A stretch of DNA of 64,000 bases from Rhizorhabdus phycosphaerae (GTDB taxonomy: Bacteria; Pseudomonadota; Alphaproteobacteria; Sphingomonadales; Sphingomonadaceae): NCBI RefSeq assembly GCF_011044255.1, contig NZ_CP049107.1:2691501-2755500 (forward strand), given 5' to 3'. Below the pieces are notes generated by a model. That model saw nothing but the letters and a program-made list of their open reading frames with translations. It was not told the DNA's origin and did no database searches. This document shows positions 56,838 through 64,000 of the stretch, piece after piece. A program made the position numbers and the translations under genes. Positions within the stretch are counted from its first letter, which is position 1, and each line of letters starts with the position of its first letter.

Positions 56838-57323
56838 TCAGGCCTTCTTCGGCACGAAGCGCATCGCGACGCCGTTCATGCAGTAACGCTTGCCGGTTGG
56901 CGGCGGCCCGTCGTCGAACACATGGCCGAGATGCCCGCCACAGCGGCTGCAATGCACCTCGGTGCGCGGATAGCCGATCTTGTAATCGGTGGTGGTGCCG
57001 ACCGCGCCGGGCAGCGGGCGGAAGAAGCTCGGCCAGCCCGTTCCGCTGTCGAACTTGGTCAGCGACGAAAACAGGGGCAGGTCGCAGCCCGCGCACAGGA
57101 AGTTGCCCGACCGCTTCTCCTTGTCGAGCGGGCTCGTATAGGCCCGCTCGGTTGCCTGTTCCCGCAGCACCGCATAGGCGGCCGGGCTGAGTTTGCGGCG
57201 CCACTCCGCTTCGCTCATCGTCACCGCGAAGCGCTTGCCGGGAGCGGAAAAGGCCCGACCGCCCAGCGCCGCGCCGATCATCGTCACCACGCCCGCGCCG
57301 AGCACCATCCGTCGATCGATCAT
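56838..57323 (-). CDS. msrB: Peptide-methionine (R)-S-oxide reductase MsrB, exported
   Basis: 161 residues. Repairs oxidised methionine (R-form). Zn Cys pairs are in LCAGCDLPLF and HCSRCGGHLGHVF, and the catalytic Cys is in KRYCMNGVAMRF. The N-terminus MIDRRMVLGAGVVTMIGAALGGRAFSA reads as a twin-arginine signal, so the enzyme is probably sent to the periplasm. It stands alone, convergent with the cold-shock gene. Confidence 0.93.
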   Translation of the reverse strand: MIDRRMVLGAGVVTMIGAALGGRAFSAPGKRFAVTMSEAEWRRKLSPAAYAVLREQATERAYTSPLDKEKRSGNFLCAGCDLPLFSSLTKFDSGTGWPSFFRPLPGAVGTTTDYKIGYPRTEVHCSRCGGHLGHVFDDGPPPTGKRYCMNGVAMRFVPKKA

Positions 57324-57409
57324 GATCCTGTCTCCTCTATTCCGGATATGGGCTCGAGGAAGATACGCGACAAGCGTGGCTCCGGTTACGATCGCGTCCT
57401 AAAGAGGCG

Positions 57410-58561
57410 ATGATGACCCTCGACCCTTATAGTCTGCGCGACGCGATACGAGCCCAGGCGGCGGCGCTAGGCTTCGCCGCCTGCGGATTCGCCCGGGCGG
57501 ATGCCGCACCGGAGGCGGCTGGGCATCTGGACCGCTGGCTCGAATCCGGTGCGCATGGATCGATGGACTGGATGGAAGCCCGCCGCGAGCAGCGCGCCCG
57601 CCCGCAGGCGCTATGGCCCGATGCGCGCAGTCTGATCATGCTCGGCATGAGCTATGCGCCGAAGGAAGATCCGCTGCGGCTGGCCGGCGCGCCGGGCATC
57701 GGCCGCATCTCCGTCTATGCGCAGGGCAGCGACTATCATGACATCGTCAAGAAGGCGCTCAAGGCGCTCGCCCGCTGGCTGGTCGAGCAGGCCGGCGGCG
57801 AGCTCAAGGTCTTCGTCGACACCGCGCCCGTGATGGAAAAGCCGCTCGCCGCCGCCGCCGGCATCGGCTGGCAGGGTAAGCACAGCAACCTGGTCTCGCG
57901 CACCCATGGCAGCTGGTTGTTTCTCGGCGCGATCATGACCAGCCTCGACCTGCCCTCCGACCCCCCCCAGGCGGACCATTGCGGCAGCTGCGACGCCTGT
58001 CAGCGCGCCTGTCCGACCGATGCTTTTCCGCGACCCTATATTCTCGATGCGCGACGCTGCGTTTCCTATCTGACGATCGAGCATAAGGGGCCGATAGCGT
58101 TCGACCTGCGCGAAGGGATAGGCAATCGCATTTATGGCTGCGACGATTGTCTTGCCGTCTGTCCCTGGAACAAGTTCGCCGCGGCGGGGGCTGCAAACAA
58201 GGCCTTCGCCGCCCGCGCCGAACTGGCGGCGCCCGAGCTGGAGGACCTTCTGGGCCTCGATGATCCGGGCTTTCGCGCGGTTTTTGCGGGATCACCGATC
58301 AAGCGGATCGGACGTGACCGGATGATGCGCAACGCGTTGATCGCAGCGGGCAACGGGGCATCGCCCCATCTCGCCAAGCCCGTCGCGCGGCTGCTGGACG
58401 ATCCTGCCGCGGAGGTGCGCGGCGCCGCGATCTGGGCGCTGGCGCGGATCGATCCCGATGCGGTCGCAGCCGAGGCGAACCGCCGCCGGGGCTATGAAAA
58501 TGACCAGCAGGTCCAGACCGAATGGGATGTTGCGATTGCGAAGGCGACGGAGCGGGGATAA
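57410..58561 (+). CDS. queG: Epoxyqueuosine reductase QueG
   Basis: 383 residues. Cobalamin- and Fe-S-dependent last step in queuosine synthesis, acting on tRNA-bound epoxyqueuosine. Two ferredoxin-type motifs [20 protein letters not shown] and [14 protein letters not shown] are present, with the upstream [22 protein letters not shown]. The C-terminal HEAT-like part ([28 protein letters not shown]) is typical. It starts with two adjacent ATG codons (57410/57413). Confidence 0.95.
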   Translation: MMTLDPYSLRDAIRAQAAALGFAACGFARADAAPEAAGHLDRWLESGAHGSMDWMEARREQRARPQALWPDARSLIMLGMSYAPKEDPLRLAGAPGIGRISVYAQGSDYHDIVKKALKALARWLVEQAGGELKVFVDTAPVMEKPLAAAAGIGWQGKHSNLVSRTHGSWLFLGAIMTSLDLPSDPPQADHCGSCDACQRACPTDAFPRPYILDARRCVSYLTIEHKGPIAFDLREGIGNRIYGCDDCLAVCPWNKFAAAGAANKAFAARAELAAPELEDLLGLDDPGFRAVFAGSPIKRIGRDRMMRNALIAAGNGASPHLAKPVARLLDDPAAEVRGAAIWALARIDPDAVAAEANRRRGYENDQQVQTEWDVAIAKATERG

Positions 58562-58595
58562 CAGCCACGCCGAGTCAATGAATTCGGGAGACAGG

Positions 58596-59471
58596 ATGAT
58601 GGTGGATATCGTCGGAGTCGTCGGCGCGGGGCAGATGGGCGCGGGCATTGCGCAGATCGCCGCACAGGCCGGAATCAAGGTGCTTCTCTCCGACGTGTCG
58701 CTTGAGGTCGCGGCCAAGGGCAAGGCCGGCATCGTCAAGCAGCTCGATCGCGCGGTAGAGCGCGGTAAGCTCGACGCCGCCAAGCGCGATGCGACCGTCG
58801 CCCTGCTCGAGCCGGTTGCCGATCTCGAACCGATGCGCGCCGCCGACCTGATCATCGAGGCCGCAACCGAGCGTGAGCCGATCAAGAGGACCATCTTCGA
58901 CAATATCGGCAAGGTGCTCGCGCCCAACGCGATCCTCGCCACCAACACCTCGTCGATCTCGATCACGCGTCTGGCGCAGGCCGCGCCCGATCCCGCACGC
59001 TTCATCGGCATGCATTTCTTCAATCCGGTCCCGCTGATGCCGTTGCTCGAGCTCATCAAGGGCCTCGCCACCGGTTCCGCCGCCGTCGAGATCGCCGAGG
59101 AATTCGGGCGCAAGACCGGCAAGACGACGATCCTGGCTGCCGACAGCCCCGGCTTCGTGGTCAACCGCATCCTGCTGCCGCTGCTCAACGAAGCCTGCTT
59201 CGCGGCCGGCGAGCGGCTCGCCTCGATCCCTGACATCGACGCCGGCATGAAGCTCGGCTGCGGCCATCCGATGGGCCCGCTGACCCTGGCCGACATGGTC
59301 GGCCTCGACACGATCGTCGAGGTGCTCAAGGTGTTCCAGGCCGATTTCGGCGATCCGAAGTACCGCCCTGCGCCGATCCTCGTGAAGATGGTCGAGGCCG
59401 GCTGGCTCGGCCGCAAGACGGGCAAGGGCTTCTACGACTATTCGGGCGAGACGCCGGTCCCGTCCTTCTGA
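58596..59471 (+). CDS. 3-Hydroxybutyryl-CoA dehydrogenase
   Basis: 291 residues. NAD(P)-dependent oxidation of 3-hydroxyacyl-CoA in fatty acid or butanoate metabolism. It has the Rossmann site [61 protein letters not shown] (catalytic His), [18 protein letters not shown] and [18 protein letters not shown] precedes the ATG at 58596 by five bases. It sits beside genes of propionyl-CoA and acetoacetyl-CoA metabolism. Confidence 0.94.
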   Translation: MMVDIVGVVGAGQMGAGIAQIAAQAGIKVLLSDVSLEVAAKGKAGIVKQLDRAVERGKLDAAKRDATVALLEPVADLEPMRAADLIIEAATEREPIKRTIFDNIGKVLAPNAILATNTSSISITRLAQAAPDPARFIGMHFFNPVPLMPLLELIKGLATGSAAVEIAEEFGRKTGKTTILAADSPGFVVNRILLPLLNEACFAAGERLASIPDIDAGMKLGCGHPMGPLTLADMVGLDTIVEVLKVFQADFGDPKYRPAPILVKMVEAGWLGRKTGKGFYDYSGETPVPSF

Positions 59472-59494
59472 TCGCCACTGGTTGATCGACCGTG

Positions 59495-59519
59495 GGGCGC
59501 GGCTTTCCGGGCCGCGCCC
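59495..59519. terminator. Hairpin between 3-hydroxybutyryl-CoA dehydrogenase and the regulator
   Basis: GGGCGCGGC / GCCGCGCCC with a seven-base loop, 9 perfect pairs, located between converging stops. It has no T-run. Confidence 0.4.
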
Positions 59520-59520
59520 G

Positions 59521-60939
59521 TCAGGCGAGCCGATAGGGCACGACGTCGCGATTGTCGGCGTCGACAGTGATCGGCTGCCCCGCCGGCGGGAAGGCGCGCT
59601 GGTCGCAATGCGGCCGCGGGCATAGCCGGCACGAGATGCCGATCGGCGTGGCCGCGCCGAGATTGGCGGTGTCGAGCGCATCGGCGTAAATGAAGTCACG
59701 CGCATGCTCGACCTCGCAGCCGAGCGCGACTGCGAAGCGGCGCGGCGCGCGGGTGAAGCTTCCCGACGGCTTCACCAGACCCTTGGCCATCGAGACATAG
59801 CGCACCCCGTCGGGCATCTCCGCCAGCTGGACGAGGATACGGTCTGGGATCGCCACGGCTTCGTGGACGATCCACAGCGGGCAGGCACCGCCGAAGCGGG
59901 CGAATTGCAGCCGCGTCGCCGAATGGCGCTTGGTGATGTTGCCGGCCATGTCGACCCGGCAGAAGAAGAAGGGGATGCCACGCTCGCCGGGACGCTGCAG
60001 CGTCGACAGGCGGTGGCAGGCCTGTTCGAAGCTCACCCCGAAGCGCTGGCACAGCCGGTCGATGTCGTGGCGCAGCGCGCGGGCGGTCTCGCGAAAGCGG
60101 CCATAGGGCATCAGCAGCGCACCGGCGGCATAATTTGCGAGGCCGACCGACAGCAGCGGGTGGGCCTCGGCCGCGCGCAGCCGCGCCTGGGCGGCGACGG
60201 CGGCGATCTGCCAGCGGAATTCGAGCTGGGCGAGCTGATGGGCCATGGTGAAGCGGCGCGTTTCGGGCGGCTGGGCTGAACCGATGGTAAGCAGCCCGCG
60301 CGCCCGGTCGAACCGGCGCAGCATCCCGCCATCATCGACAGCGATCACGGTGTCGACGCCGTGTCGCTTTTTCAGCGCATGGGCGAGCAGCGCCTCGGGC
60401 AGTGGCTCTGCGGCGAATTCGTTCGCCAGCGTCTCGGCGGCCCGGTCGATATTGTCGACATAATTGCCGGCCTCGTGAAACCAGTCGCGCACCTCTTCCC
60501 AGGGCAGGCGGTCGTCGCCCGGCACCCCGCTGGCGAAGCGGTCGTCGTTGAGCTGAAGCCTCTCCTCGGCGCGGCGCTTGGCGTCGTGGAGGCGGATGAA
60601 CTGGTCGGCGAACTGCGGCTGCTGCTCGACCAGCCGGTGCAGCGCCTGCGGCTCCACTCCCGCCCCCGCGAACAGCGGATCGGCGAGCGCCTCGCGCAGC
60701 CCGGCAAGGCGCCGGTCGCTGTCCTCGGCGGCGTTGTTGTTCCAGTCGATCGGGAAGGCGGCGGCGAAGGCCTCGTTCACCGCGGGTGTGATCGGGCGGT
60801 CGTCATTCTCCAGCTGCGACAGGTAGGAAACCGACAGGCCGACGCGCGCAGCCATGGCCGCCTGGCCCAGGCCGACCCTCTGTCGCAACTGCTTCAATTC
60901 GTGGCCCGCAAAGAGGCGGGTACCGGCTCGCCGTGCCAT
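59521..60939 (-). CDS. ScfR/PccR-type short-chain acyl-CoA regulator
   Basis: 472 residues. The N-terminal XRE helix-turn-helix is LFAGHELKQLRQRVGLGQAAMAARVGLSVSYLSQLEND. The centre has the IrrE/M78-like segment FTMAHQLAQLEFRW with LSVGLANYAAGALLMPYGRF. The C-terminal domain ends in CRLCPRPHCDQRAFPP, a Cys motif of the DUF2083/ScfR family. PccR in Rhodobacter sphaeroides controls propionyl-CoA carboxylase, and here it is divergent from pccB. The start 60939 has GGAGGAGC directly before it; longer starts run into the operator region. Confidence 0.9.
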   Translation of the reverse strand: MARRAGTRLFAGHELKQLRQRVGLGQAAMAARVGLSVSYLSQLENDDRPITPAVNEAFAAAFPIDWNNNAAEDSDRRLAGLREALADPLFAGAGVEPQALHRLVEQQPQFADQFIRLHDAKRRAEERLQLNDDRFASGVPGDDRLPWEEVRDWFHEAGNYVDNIDRAAETLANEFAAEPLPEALLAHALKKRHGVDTVIAVDDGGMLRRFDRARGLLTIGSAQPPETRRFTMAHQLAQLEFRWQIAAVAAQARLRAAEAHPLLSVGLANYAAGALLMPYGRFRETARALRHDIDRLCQRFGVSFEQACHRLSTLQRPGERGIPFFFCRVDMAGNITKRHSATRLQFARFGGACPLWIVHEAVAIPDRILVQLAEMPDGVRYVSMAKGLVKPSGSFTRAPRRFAVALGCEVEHARDFIYADALDTANLGAATPIGISCRLCPRPHCDQRAFPPAGQPITVDADNRDVVPYRLA

Positions 60940-60968
60940 CGCTCCTCCGGGATTCGCATTGGCGACTA

Positions 60969-60991
60969 TTTGCAAACCCGTATTTCGCAAA
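60969..60991. promoter_or_regulatory. Operator-like TTTGCAAA / TTTCGCAAA pair between regulator and pccB
   Basis: TTTGCAAA (60969-60976) and TTTCGCAAA (60983-60991) lie six bases apart, with further CGCAAG and TTTGC (61015 area) beyond. PccR is reported to bind paired TTTGCAAA boxes. The location, 30 bases before the regulator start and 82 before pccB, suits autoregulation and control of pccB. Confidence 0.65.
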
Positions 60992-61072
60992 TCCGCAAGT
61001 TCACATTTGCCTTATCGGCGAAAGCTTGGAAAGGGGGCGCAACTATGAATCCGAAGGGAGCATTGGACCCGA

Positions 61073-62605
<1,533 letters not shown>

Positions 62606-62635
62606 AGAAGCGGGGGTCAATTGCAGGAATCGAAC

Positions 62636-63823
62636 ATGGCCCAATTCGAAGACATCTACATCGTCGGCGGCGTACGGACCGCGATCGGCGACTTCGGCGG
62701 TGCGCTGAAGGGCTTCTATCCGTCCGACCTGGGTGGTCTCGTCGCGACCGAGGCGCTGTCGCGCGCCGGTGTCGCCCCCGCCGATGTGGGCCATGTCGTG
62801 TTCGGCCAGGTCATGCCGACCAGCGCCAAGGACGCGATGCTGGCGCGCACGATCGCGCTCAACGCCGGCGTTCCATTCGAGGTCCCCGCGATGACGCTGA
62901 ACCGCCTGTGCGGCTCGGGCATCCAGGCGATCGTCTCTTCGGCGCAGATGATGCAGCTCGGCGAAGCGACCATCACCCTCGCCGGTGGCGCTGAGTCGAT
63001 GTCGAACGTGCCCTATCATGATCATGGTGCGCGCTGGGGCGTGAAGATGGGCAATAATGTGCTCGTCGATGCCCTGGTGCAGGGCCTGCAGGACGCCAGC
63101 GGCGGCTATCATATGGGCATCACCGCCGAAAATTGCGCCGACCGCCACGGCATCAGCCGCGAGGAGCAGGACGCGCTCGCGGTCGAGGGGCATCAGCGCG
63201 CCGCACGCGCGATCGCGGAAGGCCGCTTCAAGACGCAGATCCTTCCGGTCGAGATCAAGAGCCGCAAGGGCACCACCGTTTTCGACACCGACGAGCATGT
63301 CCGCGCCGACACCAAGATCGAGACGCTGGCCGCGATGAAGCCGGCCTTCAAGAAGGACGGCAGCGTCACCGCCGCCAACGCTTCGGGCATCAACGACGGC
63401 GCCGCTGCGGTGGTCCTCGCCACCGCGGGCGAGGTCGAGAAGCGTGGCCTCAAGCCGCTGGCGAAGATCGTCGCCTGGGGTCATGCCGGCGTCGAGCCCG
63501 AATATATGGGCGAAGGTCCGATCAAGGCGGTGCCGATCGCGCTGAAGCGCGCCGGCCTGACGCTGGCCGACATGGACGTGATCGAGGCCAACGAGGCGTT
63601 TGCCGCGCAGGCGCTGTCGGTTGCCAAGGCGCTCGGCTTCGACCGCGAAAAGCTGAACCCCAATGGTTCGGGCATCGCGCTGGGTCACCCGGTTGGTGCC
63701 ACCGGCACGATCCTGACGGTCAAGGCGGCCTATGAGCTGGAACGGATCGGCGGTCGCTATGCGCTGATCACGATGTGCATCGGCGGCGGCCAGGGCATTG
63801 CCCTGATCATCGAGCGGGTCTGA
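62636..63823 (+). CDS. Acetyl-CoA C-acetyltransferase / thiolase
   Basis: 395 residues. Catalytic Cys in MTLNRLCGSGIQAI, then GGAESMSNVPY, VEGHQRAARAIAEGRFKTQILPVEI, NASGINDGAAAVVLA, IEANEAFAAQAL, the His in GIALGHPVGATG and the second Cys in TMCIGGGQG. Acts in acetoacetyl-CoA cleavage or formation, or beta-oxidation. ATG 62636 is eight bases after AGGA. It lies 31 bases after pccB, in one operon. Confidence 0.95.
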   Translation: MAQFEDIYIVGGVRTAIGDFGGALKGFYPSDLGGLVATEALSRAGVAPADVGHVVFGQVMPTSAKDAMLARTIALNAGVPFEVPAMTLNRLCGSGIQAIVSSAQMMQLGEATITLAGGAESMSNVPYHDHGARWGVKMGNNVLVDALVQGLQDASGGYHMGITAENCADRHGISREEQDALAVEGHQRAARAIAEGRFKTQILPVEIKSRKGTTVFDTDEHVRADTKIETLAAMKPAFKKDGSVTAANASGINDGAAAVVLATAGEVEKRGLKPLAKIVAWGHAGVEPEYMGEGPIKAVPIALKRAGLTLADMDVIEANEAFAAQALSVAKALGFDREKLNPNGSGIALGHPVGATGTILTVKAAYELERIGGRYALITMCIGGGQGIALIIERV

Positions 63824-63895
63824 CGGACGGTCGGGCGTGCAGGCCTTCGCCGGTCGCACGCCCGACGGTCACAGCGGGTATAACGGGATATCGAG

Positions 63896-64000
63896 ATGAA
63901 ACTGGGCCGTCTTAATCATGTCGGGGTCGCGACCCCCTCGATCGAGAAGAGCATCGCCTTCTATCGCGACGTCATGGGTGCCGAGGTGGTCCGTGAACCG
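63896..64000 (+). CDS. Methylmalonyl-CoA epimerase (partial, runs off window end)
   Basis: Only 35 residues are seen: MKLGRLNHVGVATPSIEKS, then IAFYRDVMGAEVVREP. The HVGVAT and FYRDVMGA pattern is a vicinal-oxygen-chelate (glyoxalase) fold, and the position after pccB and a thiolase fits methylmalonyl-CoA epimerase, which turns (S)- into (R)-methylmalonyl-CoA. GAG lies close before the ATG. The rest is beyond base 64000. Confidence 0.8.
   Translation, partial: MKLGRLNHVGVATPSIEKSIAFYRDVMGAEVVREP

Overview
The window is GC-rich, densely coded chromosome from an alphaproteobacterium, most likely a sphingomonad (Sphingomonas, Rhizorhabdus or a close relative). The signs are two large TonB-dependent receptors, a suf operon led by an Rrf2-type regulator, the rpoN-lptB-lptA-lptC block, a methylmalonyl-CoA branch with a PccR/ScfR-type regulator, and short GC-rich palindromes between genes. 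This assignment is inference from gene content. I saw no tRNA, rRNA, CRISPR array, insertion sequence or prophage.

Layout. 1-12.4 kb: a LOV photoreceptor cut by the window edge, a YdeP-type molybdopterin oxidoreductase, a hybrid sensor kinase, a TonB-dependent receptor divergent from a short-chain dehydrogenase, an MFS transporter and a GT-C type membrane protein. 12.4-25.7 kb: argG, two secreted EF-hand proteins, a cyclopropane fatty acid synthase-like enzyme, rlmN coupled to a 60-residue protein, a chemoreceptor without a periplasmic sensor domain, several unknown genes, and a two-component operon ending in a lipoprotein. 25.8-32.8 kb: a second TonB-dependent receptor, a very AT-rich intergenic island, and a compact four-gene locus read as a lasso-peptide-type RiPP cluster.

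32.7-50.3 kb: a long-chain acyl-CoA ligase, gamma-glutamyltransferase and pyrD (all minus strand); then sufR-B-C-D-S-T-A followed by a VIT-family metal transporter, a HAD nucleotidase and dapD; then argB and a queuosine-precursor transporter (minus), a nucleoside transporter and a MerR/TipAS regulator. 50.3-64 kb: rpoN, lptB, lptA, lptC and an RNase D-like exonuclease (minus), a TerC protein, a Gly-rich double cold-shock protein, exported MsrB, QueG, a 3-hydroxybutyryl-CoA dehydrogenase, a PccR-type regulator divergent from pccB, a thiolase, and the start of methylmalonyl-CoA epimerase.

The most unusual part is 28.7-32.8 kb. A 53-residue precursor has a lasso-type leader (W-x-x-P motif, Thr at -2) and a 15-residue core, GTSDQSSDGGLNTHS, with Asp at core position 8. 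It is followed by an asparagine-synthetase-like cyclase, a sulfotransferase-fold P-loop protein and a 2OG-Fe(II) oxygenase, the last three with overlapping reading frames. No RRE or leader-peptidase (B1/B2) gene, exporter or isopeptidase is nearby, so this looks like a tailored lasso pathway that borrows its protease or differs from the usual scheme.

Regulatory structure also stands out. Palindromic repeats sit at both the sufB/sufC and sufC/sufD junctions, and the second covers the sufD ribosome binding site. There is a 9-9-9 inverted repeat just before sufR, a row of perfect hairpins upstream of the suf promoter, TTTGCAAA-type sites between the PccR-type regulator and pccB, and a perfect palindrome before the MerR/TipAS gene.
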